DNA of 64,000 bases from JBBQSN01 sp963825505 (GCA_963825505.1 CAWGTL010000004.1:1-64000), one strand, 5' to 3'; positions 26,196 to 35,608 are shown, counted from the stretch's first letter. Numbers and translations: made by a program. The notes: a model not told the origin generated them from the sequence alone.

Positions 26196-28653
26196 TCCGG
26201 TAGACGTCGAAGACGCCGTCGACGCGCCGCACCGCCTGCAGCACGTGGCCGAGGTGGCCGGGGTCGCCCATCTCGAACACGAACTTGGACACCGCGACCC
26301 GCTCGCGGCTGGTGCTCACGCTCGCGGACAGGATGTTGACGTGGTTGTCGGACAGCACCCTCGTGATGTCGGAGAGCAGGCGCGCCCGGTCGAGCGCCTC
26401 GACCTGGATCTGGACGAGGAACACGCTGGTGGCGTCGACGGCCCACTCGACCTCGACGATGCGACCTTCCTGAACCAGCAGCCCGGCGACGTTCTGGCAG
26501 TCGTCGACGTGCACCGAGACCCCTGAGCCCTTGGTGACGAAGCCGATGATCGAGTCTCCGGGCACCGGGGTGCAGCACTTGGCGAGCTTGACCCACACGT
26601 CGTCGAGCCCCTTGACCACCACGCCCGAGCTGCCCGACCTCGGTCGGCGCTGCGGCACCGTGGAGGGGATGGTCGCCTCGGCGAGGTCCTCCTCCGCGCC
26701 GTCCTCGCCGCCGACCGCCGCCACCAGCTTCTCGACCAGAGAGGCTGCGGACACGCGGTTCTCGCCGATCGCCGCGTACAGGGCGGAGACGTCGGGGTAC
26801 CGCAGCTCGGCGGCCAGACCCACCAGCGACTCGTGGCTCAGCAGGCGTCGCACCGGGAGGTGCTGCTTGCGCATCGCCTTGGCCAGCTGGTCCTTGCCGA
26901 GGTCGATGGCCTCCTCGCGGCGCTCCTTGCTGAACCACTGCCGGATCTTGTTGCGCGCCCGAGGGCTCTTGACGAACGTCAGCCAGTCGCGGCTGGGTCC
27001 GGCGTCGGCGACCTTGGAGGTGAAGACCTCGACCACGTCGCCGTTCTCCAGCAACGACTCCAGCGCGACCAGCCGACCGTTGACGCGCGCGCCCATGGTG
27101 CGGTGACCGACCTCGGTGTGCACCGCGTAGGCGAAGTCGACCGGGGTCGAGCCGTCCGGCAGCGCGACGACGTCGCCCTTCGGCGTGAAGACGTAGACCT
27201 CGCGCGATCCGATCTCGAACCGCAGCGACTCGAGGAACTCCCCCGGGTCACCGGTTTCGCGCTGCCAGTCGAGAAGCTGTCGCAGCCAGGCCATCTCGCC
27301 GAGCGAGTCGGTCTCGTTCGACACCGGGGCGCCGCTCTTGCCGCTGACGGCGTCCTTGTACTTCCAGTGCGCGGCCACGCCCAGCTCGGCCCGACGGTGC
27401 ATCAGGTGCGTGCGGATCTGGATCTCGACCGGCTTGCCGCCCGGGCCGATCACCGTCGTGTGCAGCGACTGGTACATGTTGAACTTGGGCATCGCGATGT
27501 AGTCCTTGAACCGCCCCGGCACCGGGTTCCACCGGGCGTGCAGGGCGCCGAGGACGGCGTAGCAGTCGCGGATGCTCTCGACCAGGACGCGCACGGCCAC
27601 CAGGTCGTAGATGTCGGCGAAGTCGCGGCCCCGCACCATCATCTTCTGGTAGACGGAGTAGTAGTGCTTCGGCCGTCCGGTGACCGTCGCCTTGATCTTG
27701 GCCGAGCGCAGGTCGTCGCGGACCTGGTCGCGCACCTGGTTCAGCTGCTCCTCGCGCGCCGGGGCGCGGTCGGCCACGAGCCGGACGATCTCGTCGTAGA
27801 CCCCCGGGTAGAGGGTCGCGAAGGACAGGTCCTCGAGCTCCCACTTGATCGTGTTCATGCCGAGCCGGTGGGCCAGCGGCGCGTAGATCTCGAGCGTCTC
27901 GCGCGCCTTGCGCTCGGCCGAGGCCTGGGAGACGTACTTCCAGGTGCGGGCGTTGTGCAGCCGGTCGGCCAGCTTGATCACCAGGACGCGGATGTCACGT
28001 GCCATCGCGACCACCATCTTGCGGACGGTCTCGGCCTGGGCCGCCTCGCCGTAGGTGACCTTGTCGAGCTTGGTGACGCCGTCGACCAGGCCGGCCACCT
28101 CGTCGCCGAACTCGGCCCGGAGCTGGTCGAGGGAGTAGTCGGTGTCCTCGACGGTGTCGTGGAGGAGGGCGGCCGACAGCGTGGGGACGGTCATCCCGAG
28201 CTCGGCCAGGATCGTGGCCACCGCCACCGGGTGGGTGATGTACGGGTCGCCGCTCTTGCGCCGCTGGCCGCGGTGGGCGCGCTCGGCGACGACGTACGCG
28301 CGCTCGAGCGTGGCGATGTCGGCCTTGGGGTGGTTGGACCGCACCGTGCGCAGCAGCGGCTCGATCACCGGGGAGGTGCTGCCGGCCGTGGACCGCGAGC
28401 CGAAGCGGGCGATCCGGGCCCGCAGCCCGATCGGTCCGGTGTCGTCCGGCCGCCAGTCCGGTGAGGGGGCCGGCTGGGCCGGGGTGCGCAGCGACGGCGG
28501 AGCCGGGGCCGACGAGATGATGGCGGCGTCGTCCTCGGCGGCGGGCGTGGTGTCAGCGGGCTCCTGCGCCGGGTCGGGCGCCGGGTCCTCGCGGGGCACG
28601 GTGGAAGCCGCGCTGCCCGCGCGGTCCTGACCCGTCTCCCCGGCCACCGGCAC
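26170..28653 (-). CDS. rel: Bifunctional (p)ppGpp synthetase/hydrolase Rel
   Basis: The 827-residue protein has a Pro/Ala-rich head (about 80 residues), the HD hydrolase domain (GDPYITHPVAVATILAELG, then HDTVEDT near 166), the synthetase domain (FADIYDLVAVRVLV, RFKDYIAMPKFNMYQSLHTT), a TGS domain (FTPKGDVVALPDGSTPVDFAY), and a C-terminal ACT domain. This is the actinobacterial long Rel, which makes and degrades (p)ppGpp in response to uncharged tRNA at the ribosome. It lies next to apt, as in mycobacteria. Confidence 0.97.
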   Translation of the reverse strand: MPVAGETGQDRAGSAASTVPREDPAPDPAQEPADTTPAAEDDAAIISSAPAPPSLRTPAQPAPSPDWRPDDTGPIGLRARIARFGSRSTAGSTSPVIEPLLRTVRSNHPKADIATLERAYVVAERAHRGQRRKSGDPYITHPVAVATILAELGMTVPTLSAALLHDTVEDTDYSLDQLRAEFGDEVAGLVDGVTKLDKVTYGEAAQAETVRKMVVAMARDIRVLVIKLADRLHNARTWKYVSQASAERKARETLEIYAPLAHRLGMNTIKWELEDLSFATLYPGVYDEIVRLVADRAPAREEQLNQVRDQVRDDLRSAKIKATVTGRPKHYYSVYQKMMVRGRDFADIYDLVAVRVLVESIRDCYAVLGALHARWNPVPGRFKDYIAMPKFNMYQSLHTTVIGPGGKPVEIQIRTHLMHRRAELGVAAHWKYKDAVSGKSGAPVSNETDSLGEMAWLRQLLDWQRETGDPGEFLESLRFEIGSREVYVFTPKGDVVALPDGSTPVDFAYAVHTEVGHRTMGARVNGRLVALESLLENGDVVEVFTSKVADAGPSRDWLTFVKSPRARNKIRQWFSKERREEAIDLGKDQLAKAMRKQHLPVRRLLSHESLVGLAAELRYPDVSALYAAIGENRVSAASLVEKLVAAVGGEDGAEEDLAEATIPSTVPQRRPRSGSSGVVVKGLDDVWVKLAKCCTPVPGDSIIGFVTKGSGVSVHVDDCQNVAGLLVQEGRIVEVEWAVDATSVFLVQIQVEALDRARLLSDITRVLSDNHVNILSASVSTSRERVAVSKFVFEMGDPGHLGHVLQAVRRVDGVFDVYRITGRRDSS

Positions 28654-28759
28654 CTCCGCCCACGCCGGCCACGGTCGTGCGCCGGCGTCGTCGAAGTCTA
28701 CGGGGCGGTCCGCTGCGGCCGGACCGGACCCTGGACAGGTGTGTCCGGGGCACCGGGTG

Positions 28760-29299
28760 TCAGAGGTGCAGCAGGGTGCGCAGCTCGCGGCCGGCCAGCC
28801 GGTGGCGCCCGCCGAGTCCCTCGATCTCGATCAGCAGCCCGACGCCGACCACCGCGCCGCCCGCGGTCTCCACCAACCGGCACGCAGCCTCGGCGGTGCC
28901 GCCGGTGGCGAGCACGTCGTCGACGACCAGGACCCGCTGGCCCGCGGTGAACGCGTCGGCGTGCACCTCGATCTCGGCGCTGCCGTACTCCAGCTCGTAG
29001 CTGGTGCGGTGCGTCTGCCCGGGCAGCTTGCCCACCTTGCGCACCGGCACGAAGCCGGTGCCGAGCTCCAGGGCGACGGCAGCGCCGAGGACGAACCCGC
29101 GCGCCTCGATGCCGGCCACCACGCCGACCTCGAGATCGGCGACGAGGTCGGCGAGCCCACGGGTGGCGGCGCGCAGACCGGCGGGGTCGGCGAGCACCGG
29201 GGTGATGTCGCGGAACAGGATCCCGGGCGCGGGATGGTCCGGGACGTCGCGCACCAGGGCGCGCACGGTCGCGGCGTCGCCCGTGAGGCCCTCGGTCAC
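28760..29299 (-). CDS. apt: Adenine phosphoribosyltransferase
   Basis: The 179-residue protein has PAPGILFRDITPVLADPAGLR, GIEARGFVLGAAVALELG, VPVRKVGKLPG and the PRPP-binding loop RVLVVDDVLATGGTAEAA. It converts adenine and PRPP to AMP. GTG start, five bases past the secF stop, so it probably shares the yajC-secD-secF transcript. Size is typical. Confidence 0.96.
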   Translation of the reverse strand: MTEGLTGDAATVRALVRDVPDHPAPGILFRDITPVLADPAGLRAATRGLADLVADLEVGVVAGIEARGFVLGAAVALELGTGFVPVRKVGKLPGQTHRTSYELEYGSAEIEVHADAFTAGQRVLVVDDVLATGGTAEAACRLVETAGGAVVGVGLLIEIEGLGGRHRLAGRELRTLLHL

Positions 29300-29304
29300 G
29301 GCTG

Positions 29305-30444
29305 TCAGCGCTTCCTGCCGCTGGGGCGCTGGCGCGAGCCGCGCTTGGGCTGGTTGCGCGGCCCGGTCGGACGCTCGACCGTGGCCGTGGCCGTGGCCGT
29401 GGCACCCGGCGCAGGGGCCGCCACGAGATCGGCGGGCTCAGCGGTGCGGGCCCGCTCGGCCGCGGCGCGCGCCTTCGCCACGCGCGCCTCCTGCTCGCGG
29501 ACCGCCGGCTCCCGGCGCTTGAGCAGCACCAGGACGGGAGGTGCGATGAACACCGAGGAGTAGGTGCCGGCGATGATGCCGACGAACAGCGCGAGCGAGA
29601 TGTCCTTGAGCGTCCCCGCCCCGAGCAGCAGCGCGCCGATGAAGAGGATCGACGCCACCGGCAGCAGCGCGACGACCGAGGTGTTGATCGACCGCACGAG
29701 GGTCTGGTTGACGGCCAGGTTGACCGCCTCGCTGTACGAGCGACGGGTGCTGGACATGACGTGAGCCGTGTTCTCCCGCACCTTGTCGAAGACCACGACG
29801 GTGTCGTAGAGCGAGTACCCGAGGATCGTCAGGAAGCCGATCACCGTCGCGGGCGTGACCTCGAACCCGCTGAGGGAGTAGACGCCCGCGGTGATCGCGA
29901 GGTCGTGGACCAGCGCCACCAGAGCCGCGACCGCCATCTGCCAGGCGCGGAAGTAGAGCGTGATCACGATGCCGACCAGCACCATGAAGATGAGCAGACC
30001 GGTCACGGCCTTGCGCGTGACGTCGGCGCCCCACGAGGCCCCGACGAACGACGAGGTGACGTCGGACGGCTGGACCCCGTAGCCCTCGGCCAGCGCACCC
30101 CGCAGCTGGTCGGTCTCCTCCGCGGTGAGCCGCTCGGTCTGGACCCGGATCGAGCTCGAGCCGATGACCGAGACCCGGGACTGCTCCCCCGCCTCCGGCA
30201 GCACCTCGCCGACGATGCCGCCGGCCAGGCTCTGGTCCAGCGTCTGCACGTTGCTGATCCGGAACTCCGAGCCGCCGCGGAACTCGATGCCGGGGTTCAG
30301 CCCCTTGATCAGCAGGACGAGAACCGCTGCCACCACCAGCCCGACGCCGATGAGCAGCCAGGTGCGCCACCTGCCGACGAAGTCGACCGAGCGCCGTCCG
30401 GTGTAGAGGTCGTTGCCGAACCTGGCGAAGCTGAAGCCGGCCAT
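29305..30444 (-). CDS. secF: Protein translocase subunit SecF
   Basis: The 379-residue protein starts MAGFSFARFGNDLYTGRRS at an ATG overlapping the secD stop (TGATG). It has the first helix after VDFVGRWRTW, the periplasmic P1 domain beginning FRGGSEFRI, and five further helices including VIGFLTILGYSLYDTVVVFDKVREN, the SecF signature. The tail is Ala-rich with an (AT)n run (ATATATATVERP), encoded by a tandem GGCCGT repeat. SecDF uses the proton gradient to pull secreted proteins through SecYEG. Confidence 0.97.
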   Translation of the reverse strand: MAGFSFARFGNDLYTGRRSVDFVGRWRTWLLIGVGLVVAAVLVLLIKGLNPGIEFRGGSEFRISNVQTLDQSLAGGIVGEVLPEAGEQSRVSVIGSSSIRVQTERLTAEETDQLRGALAEGYGVQPSDVTSSFVGASWGADVTRKAVTGLLIFMVLVGIVITLYFRAWQMAVAALVALVHDLAITAGVYSLSGFEVTPATVIGFLTILGYSLYDTVVVFDKVRENTAHVMSSTRRSYSEAVNLAVNQTLVRSINTSVVALLPVASILFIGALLLGAGTLKDISLALFVGIIAGTYSSVFIAPPVLVLLKRREPAVREQEARVAKARAAAERARTAEPADLVAAPAPGATATATATVERPTGPRNQPKRGSRQRPSGRKR

Positions 30445-32375
30445 CAGGACTCCTTGGTCAGGCTCGTCGACCCGGCGTGCGCGGGGTCGTTCTCGGAGCC
30501 GGCGGGTGCGTCGACGACATCGGTGCCGGTGGCCGCGGCCGCCTCTGCGGCACGGCGCTCGGCGATCGTCATCCGCTTCCCGTCCGGTTCGGCGGAACGG
30601 ACCCGGCCGCGACCCGCGTACGCCGCCGGACGGCCGAGCTGCTCGGGGTTGAAGCCGGAGAACCGGTGACCGGATCCGAAGAACCTCGTCCGCGCCAGCA
30701 GGGCGACCATCGGGTGGGTGAACAGGATGACCACGACGAGGTCGATCAACGTGGTCAGGCCGAGGGTGAAGGCGAAGCCGCGCACCCCGCCGACGGCCAG
30801 CAGGTACAGCACCACGGCGGCGAGCAGGTTGATGGCGTCGGAGGCGAGGATCGTGCGGCGGGCGCGCTGCCAGCCGGTCTCGACCGCGGCGACCAGCGAG
30901 CGGCCCTCGCGGACCTCGTCGCGGATCCGCTCGAAGTAGACGATGAACGAGTCGGCCGTGATGCCGATCGCGACGATCAGTCCGGCCACGCCGGGCAGGC
31001 TCAGCCGGTACCCCTGCGTCCACGACAGCACGGAGATGGTCAGGTAGGTCAAGCCACCTGCCACCAGCAGGCTCGCCACCGTGACCAGGCCGAGCGCCCG
31101 GTACTGGAACAGCGAGTAGACGACGACCAGGATCAGGCCGATCAGACCGGCCAGCAGCCCGTTGCGCAGCGACTCCGACCCGAGCAGCGCGGAGATCTGG
31201 TCCTCGGACTGCACCTCGAACGACAGCGGCAGCGCGCCGAACTTCAGCTGGTTGGCGAGCTGCTGGGCGCTGTCCTGGGTGAACGAGCCGGTGATCTCGG
31301 CCCTGCCGTCGGAGATCACCTGGTTCGTGCGCGGCGCCGAGACGACGAGCCCGTCCAGGACGATGGCGAACTGGTTCTGCGGCTCCTGCAGGCTGATCAG
31401 CCGCTCGGTGACGGCGCGGAACTGGGCAGCGCCCTCGCGGTCGAACTCGAGGTTGACCGCCCACTCGCCGGTCGTGAGCCCCTGCTGCGTCTGCTGCAGC
31501 CCCGAGGACGCGGTCGAGATCCGCGATCCTTCGACCTCCACCGGCCCGAGGATGTACTTGGCCGCGCCGGTCTGGTCGCACGTCACCAGCACCTCGTCGG
31601 CGACGTCGGCGATCCCGCCGCTGAGATTGGCCGGGTCGGTGCAGTCCAGGGCCTGGAACTCGGCCGCGATCTCGTCGGTGATCTGGGTCAGGTCGGACGC
31701 GTCTGTGGGCGTGGGCGCCGGCGTCGGCTCCGGGGTGGCGGCCGGGTCGGTCGCCGCCGGGGTGGTGCTCTGGGCGAACAGCTGCGGGATCGCGCGGCCG
31801 TTGGTGCTCGTGGTGGGCGCGGGGGCGCTCGTGGCCGGGGCGCTGGTGCTGCCGTCGGTGGGCGCGGTGCCGTCGGTGGGCGCGGTGCCGTCCGTGGGGG
31901 TCGTGCCGTCGGTGGGGGTGGCGCCCTCGGTCGGCGTGGCGCCGGGCTGGCCGGCGTCCGGGGTGGTCGGGCCGCCGGCGGCGGCGACGAGCACCGGGCG
32001 GAAGCGCATCTGGGCCGACTGGCTCACCAGCTCGCGGGCCCGCTGCTGCTCCTCGGGGTCACCGGGGAGCTCGACGACGATGTTCTGCCCGCCCTGGCTG
32101 GTGATCTCGGCCTCGGAGACGCCGGAGCCGTTGACGCGCTGCCGGATGACCTCGATCGCGTCGTCGATGATCTGGGCCGTCACCTGCGCCTCGCTGCCCT
32201 CGTCCGGGCGCGGGGTCAGGATGATCTGGGTGCCGCCGTCGAGGTCGAGCGCGAGGTTCGGGCTCCAGGACGCGGTGCTCCACTGGACACCGGCTGCGAG
32301 CGCGCCGGTGAGGGCGATCACGAGGGCGAGCAGGGCGATCAGCGGACGCCTGGAGCGCGTGCGGGACGAAGCCAC
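30444..32375 (-). CDS. secD: Protein translocase subunit SecD
   Basis: The 643-residue protein starts at GTG (VASSRTRSRRPLIALLAL). It has NLALDLDGGTQIILTP at the start of the large periplasmic P1 domain, the P1-base segment with EFDREGAAQF, and six helices with GLIVAIGITADSFIVYFERIRDE, the SecD signature. Between the two halves of P1 lies a disordered insert of about 70 residues made of TPTDG repeats (see the repeat at 31851). Actinobacterial SecD inserts vary in length, so function is probably unaffected. Confidence 0.97.
   Translation of the reverse strand: MASSRTRSRRPLIALLALVIALTGALAAGVQWSTASWSPNLALDLDGGTQIILTPRPDEGSEAQVTAQIIDDAIEVIRQRVNGSGVSEAEITSQGGQNIVVELPGDPEEQQRARELVSQSAQMRFRPVLVAAAGGPTTPDAGQPGATPTEGATPTDGTTPTDGTAPTDGTAPTDGSTSAPATSAPAPTTSTNGRAIPQLFAQSTTPAATDPAATPEPTPAPTPTDASDLTQITDEIAAEFQALDCTDPANLSGGIADVADEVLVTCDQTGAAKYILGPVEVEGSRISTASSGLQQTQQGLTTGEWAVNLEFDREGAAQFRAVTERLISLQEPQNQFAIVLDGLVVSAPRTNQVISDGRAEITGSFTQDSAQQLANQLKFGALPLSFEVQSEDQISALLGSESLRNGLLAGLIGLILVVVYSLFQYRALGLVTVASLLVAGGLTYLTISVLSWTQGYRLSLPGVAGLIVAIGITADSFIVYFERIRDEVREGRSLVAAVETGWQRARRTILASDAINLLAAVVLYLLAVGGVRGFAFTLGLTTLIDLVVVILFTHPMVALLARTRFFGSGHRFSGFNPEQLGRPAAYAGRGRVRSAEPDGKRMTIAERRAAEAAAATGTDVVDAPAGSENDPAHAGSTSLTKES
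31851..31940 (-). repeat. Five 18-bp tandem units in secD
   Basis: Five 18-bp units starting GCCGTCGGTG on the plus strand lie head to tail; the first two are identical and later ones diverge. They encode (T/A)(A/T)PT(D/E)G units in the SecD insert. The unit is a multiple of three, so copy number can change without frameshift. Confidence 0.85.
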
Positions 32376-32404
32376 GGGGCGGATCTCTTCTCGGTCGGGA
32401 GGGG

Positions 32405-32743
32405 TCAGGCGGGGTCGCGCTTGGTGAGGTCGGGGCCGTCGCCGGCCCCGCTGTCCTCGACCGGCGCGGACGACTCGGTGGCGGTGGTGTCGTCGGTGAC
32501 GATCTTGCCGACGGCCGCCTTGGCCCACCGCACCGTGGTGCCGGGTGCGATCTCGAGCACCATCTGGTCGCCGTCGATGGCGGTGACCCGGCCGTAGAGG
32601 CCTGCGGTCGTCATCACCGTCTGGCCGACCGCGACCCGGTCCTGCTGGGCCAGGAACGCGCGCTGCTGCTTGCGCTGGCGCATGATCAGCAGCAGCAGGG
32701 GCAGCAGGATGATGAGGGGCAGCAACAACGAGGTCGCGTCCAT
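32405..32743 (-). CDS. yajC: Preprotein translocase subunit YajC
   Basis: The 112-residue product has a membrane helix (LLLPLIILLPLLLLIMRQRKQQRAF) followed by the YajC core VAVGQTVMTTAGLYGRVTAID and a Thr/Ala/Asp-rich tail. YajC associates with SecDF. ATG 32743 is used; a GTG four codons upstream at 32755 has GGAAGG close by and is a fair alternative. It lies 29 bp before secD. Confidence 0.93.
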   Translation of the reverse strand: MDATSLLLPLIILLPLLLLIMRQRKQQRAFLAQQDRVAVGQTVMTTAGLYGRVTAIDGDQMVLEIAPGTTVRWAKAAVGKIVTDDTTATESSAPVEDSGAGDGPDLTKRDPA

Positions 32744-32911
32744 CGCGGGTGTCACGTCCTTCCGCAGCCTGCCGTACCGGCGGCTGCTCGTGGCGCCTGA
32801 CCGGACGTGCGTCCGGACGGCATGGCAAACGGCTCGGACACCCTGGCGGGTTCCGCAGCCCCCGGGGAGTGTAGGCGAGGCGCGCGAGACCGGACAACGC
32901 GGACGCGCCGG

Positions 32912-34066
32912 TCAGCCCTCCGCCGCGAGACCGTCCTCGAGCGGCAGGGCCGGCTGGGTGGACGCCAGGTGGTGGCCGGTGCGCGGCACCCGCAGCCCGA
33001 GGTGGGCGTAGCCGGCGGCGGTGGCGACCCGTCCGCGAGCGGTGCGGGCGACCAGGCCCTCGCGCACCAGGAACGGCTCGGCCACGGTCTCGACGGTCTC
33101 CGGCTCCTCCCCCACGGCGACGGCGAGCGTGGACAGGCCCACCGGGCCGCCGCCGAACCGCTCGCAGAGCGCACGGAGCACGGCCCGGTCGAGCCGGTCG
33201 AGGCCGAGGGCGTCGACCTCGTACACCTCCAGAGCCGCCCCGGCCGCGGCGAGGTCGACGGTGCCGTCGCCGCGCACCTGCGCCCAGTCGCGCACCCGGC
33301 GCAGCAGCCTGTTGGCCACCCGCGGCGTGCCGCGCGACCGGCCGGCGATCTCCTCGGCGGCGGTGGGGTCGAGATCGACCTCGAGCAGGCGCGCCGAGCG
33401 CAGGAGCACCGTGCGCAGGTCGTCGGCCGAGTAGAAGTCGAGGTGCGCGGTGAAGCCGAACCGGTCACGCAGGGGTGCCGCGAGCAGCCCCGCCCGCGTG
33501 GTGGCGCCGACGAGGGTGAAGGCGGGCAGCTCGAGCGGGATGGCGGTGGCGCCGGGGCCCTTGCCGACCACGACGTCGACCCGGAAGTCCTCCATCGCCA
33601 TGTAGAGCATCTCCTCGGCGGGCCGGGCGATGCGGTGGATCTCGTCGACGAAGAGCACCTCGCCCTCGTCGAGCGAGGACAGGATGGCGGCGAGGTCGCC
33701 GGCATGCTGGATCGCGGGTCCGGAGGTGATCCGCAGGGGCACGCCGAGCTCGGCCGCGACGATCATCGACAGGGTGGTCTTGCCCAGACCGGGCGGGCCG
33801 GACAGGAGCAGGTGCTCGGGGGGCACACCGCGCGCGGTGGCGGCCTCGAGCACCAGCCCGAGCTGCTCGCGCACCACCGGCTGCCCGACGAAGTCCTCCA
33901 GCCGCCGCGGCCGCAGCGCCGCCTCGGCGGCCCGCTCCAGGGCGTCGGCCCCCGTGCCCACCACCCGCGCGCCGAGGTCGGGCAGGTCCTGCTCCGGCAC
34001 CTCGACCTCGGTGCTGCCGTCGTCGGCGACCAGGTCGGCCGCGAAGGGGTCGCGCGGCTGGGTCAC
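32912..34066 (-). CDS. ruvB: Holliday junction branch-migration helicase RuvB
   Basis: The 384-residue protein has an N-terminal extension of about 45 residues, then LRPRRLEDFVGQPVVREQLGL, Walker A GPPGLGKTT, Walker B LFVDEIHR, GATTRAGLLAAPLRDRFG and a winged-helix C-terminus ending in RVPRTGHHL. It forms hexamers that pump DNA through RuvA-bound junctions. The GTG follows the ruvA stop by two bases. A Leu/Pro/Glu tail extends past the usual end. Confidence 0.97.
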   Translation of the reverse strand: MTQPRDPFAADLVADDGSTEVEVPEQDLPDLGARVVGTGADALERAAEAALRPRRLEDFVGQPVVREQLGLVLEAATARGVPPEHLLLSGPPGLGKTTLSMIVAAELGVPLRITSGPAIQHAGDLAAILSSLDEGEVLFVDEIHRIARPAEEMLYMAMEDFRVDVVVGKGPGATAIPLELPAFTLVGATTRAGLLAAPLRDRFGFTAHLDFYSADDLRTVLLRSARLLEVDLDPTAAEEIAGRSRGTPRVANRLLRRVRDWAQVRGDGTVDLAAAGAALEVYEVDALGLDRLDRAVLRALCERFGGGPVGLSTLAVAVGEEPETVETVAEPFLVREGLVARTARGRVATAAGYAHLGLRVPRTGHHLASTQPALPLEDGLAAEG

Positions 34067-34068
34067 CG

Positions 34069-34662
34069 TCAGCCCCGTCCGAGGTGGCGCAGCGCGGAGC
34101 GCAGCAGCGCGCGCTGGTCGGTGGCGCCGTCGGCCGCCACGGCCTGGACCGCGGCCTCGGCCTGCTTGGCGTTCCAGCCGAGCCCGACCAGGGCATCGAC
34201 GACGTCGGGGTCCGCGCCGGAGGCGCCGGAGGCGGCCGGTGCGGCGAGGACCTCGCCGACGGGGGCTCCGAGGCGGTCGGTGAGGTCGAGCACGATCCGC
34301 TGGGCGCCCTTGCGGCCGATGCCCGGGACCCGGCACAGCGCGGTGAGGTCCTCGGTGGCGACGGCTCGGCGCAGGCCGTCGGGGGTGTGCACCGCGAGCA
34401 TCGCCAGGGCGAGCCTGGGCCCCACACCCGAGACGGTCTGCAGGGTCTCGAACACGTCGCGCTCGTCGGCGTCGGCGAAGCCGTAGAGGGTCAGGGAGTC
34501 CTCCCGCACCACGAGCGAGGTGGCCAGCTCGGCCTCCTGCCCCGGGCGCAGCGCGGCGAGCGTGCCCGGGGTGGCCTGGACGGCCATGCCCACGCCGCCG
34601 ACCTCGACCACCGCGCCGTCGAGCCGCACCGCGGCCACCCGTCCCCGTACCGAAGCGATCAC
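34069..34662 (-). CDS. ruvA: Holliday junction-binding protein RuvA
   Basis: The 197-residue protein has the OB domain MIASVRGRVAAVRLDGAVVEVGGVG, paired helix-hairpin-helix motifs (LQTVSGVGPRLALAML, LCRVPGIGRKGAQRIVLDL) and a C-terminal RuvB-contact domain (DVVDALVGLGWNAKQAEAAV). A tetramer binds the four-way junction. The start is GTG. A LexA-type dyad lies 23 bp upstream. Confidence 0.97.
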   Translation of the reverse strand: MIASVRGRVAAVRLDGAVVEVGGVGMAVQATPGTLAALRPGQEAELATSLVVREDSLTLYGFADADERDVFETLQTVSGVGPRLALAMLAVHTPDGLRRAVATEDLTALCRVPGIGRKGAQRIVLDLTDRLGAPVGEVLAAPAASGASGADPDVVDALVGLGWNAKQAEAAVQAVAADGATDQRALLRSALRHLGRG

Positions 34663-34684
34663 CGCGCACTGCCTCCCGTCCGGA

Positions 34685-34698
34685 CGAACACCTGTTCG
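34685..34698 (-). promoter_or_regulatory. LexA (SOS) box upstream of ruvA
   Basis: CGAAC-ACCT-GTTCG is a perfect 14-bp dyad matching the actinobacterial SOS consensus TCGAAC-N4-GTTCGA at the core. It lies 23-36 bp before the ruvA start, so damage would induce ruvAB. No such site is seen before ruvC. Confidence 0.8.
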
Positions 34699-34756
34699 AC
34701 GGACACGGTAACCGCACGGGCCGACGCCACCCGGCAGGCGCGCGCGGCGTGCCGCC

Positions 34757-35323
34757 TCAGCGGCGGGCGGCGGCGGCCGTGGCTTCGGCCCACTGCCGCT
34801 GGGCAGGCGTCACCGCGCCGGAGGCGGCCCCGACGACGTCGACGGCGGCCGAGCCACCCCGCCAGAGGTGGCAGATCGCGAGCGCGAGCGCGTCGGCGGC
34901 GTCGGCCGGACGGGGGGCGGACTCGAGACCGAGGATCCGCACCACCATCGCGCCCACCTGCGCCTTGCCCGCCCGGCCGGAACCGGTGACGGCCGCCTTG
35001 ACCTCGGTGGGGGTGTGCAGGACGACGGGCAGGCCCGCCCGGGCGCCGGCGAGGACGGCGACGCCGCTGGCCTGCGCCGTGCCCATCACGCTGCTCACGT
35101 TGTGCTGGCTGAAGACCCGCTCGACGGCGAGGACGTCGGGCCGGTGCTCGGCGATCGCGTCCTCGATCCCCCGCGCCACCGCGAGGAGCCGGTCGGCCAG
35201 GTCGGCGCCCGGCGAGGTCGTCACCACGCCGACGTGCACGAGCACGGCCCGGCGGCCGGGCCGCCCGTCGACGACGCCGATGCCGCACCGGGTCAGGCCG
35301 GGGTCGACGCCGAGGACCCTCAT
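34757..35323 (-). CDS. ruvC: Crossover junction endonuclease RuvC
   Basis: The 188-residue protein has the RNase H-like core MRVLGVDPGLTRCGIGVVDG with the first catalytic Asp, DVLAVERVFSQHNVSSVMGTAQASG with the Glu, and ADAADALALAICHLW with the last Asp pair. It cuts Holliday junctions held by RuvAB. About 95 bp separate it from ruvA, room for a separate ruvA promoter. ATG 35323 is the natural family start. Confidence 0.97.
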   Translation of the reverse strand: MRVLGVDPGLTRCGIGVVDGRPGRRAVLVHVGVVTTSPGADLADRLLAVARGIEDAIAEHRPDVLAVERVFSQHNVSSVMGTAQASGVAVLAGARAGLPVVLHTPTEVKAAVTGSGRAGKAQVGAMVVRILGLESAPRPADAADALALAICHLWRGGSAAVDVVGAASGAVTPAQRQWAEATAAAARR

Positions 35324-35449
35324 CGGGCCAGCTCTCTCACCCGGCCAGCGTCGCACGCGACCGCGGCGTCGGGTCGTTCCGACACCCCGGATACCGGAAC
35401 CGACGACTCGCCGCACCAACGGGCAGGACATTGACCGCGAGCCGTCGCC

Positions 35450-35485
35450 TTGAGGACATCTCGTCTCAAATCCGTTGTGACACAA
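35450..35485 (+). promoter_or_regulatory. Dyads in the control region of the protease operon
   Basis: In the 285-bp gap between ruvC and the protease gene lie two dyads: TTGAG (35450-35454) with CTCAA (35465-35469), and the perfect 11-mer TTGTGACACAA (35475-35485). TTGACC at 35431-35436 could serve as a -35. AAGGAG and an ATG (MTA then stop) follow the second dyad, a possible minileader. The rest of the gap shows nothing I can name. Confidence 0.4.
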
Positions 35486-35608
35486 GGAGTAGAGTCCATG
35501 ACCGCGTGAACGGCCGGGTGCTGGCGCGCAATCACCAGCACGCGTCGCCTCCGCGCACCGTGCCGACGGGACTCGGTGCCCGACGGCCCCAGCAGGAAGG
35601 CCTTGGAG

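Noticed and set aside
31851..31940. CRISPR-like array
   Set aside because: Units are contiguous 18-mers without spacers and are in-frame secD codons. No CRISPR repeat-spacer pattern or cas gene was seen anywhere in the window.
35500..35511. Tiny ORF (MTA) after the AAGGAG at 35485 as a leader peptide gene
   Set aside because: Three codons without regulatory codons; noted only as a possible minileader.
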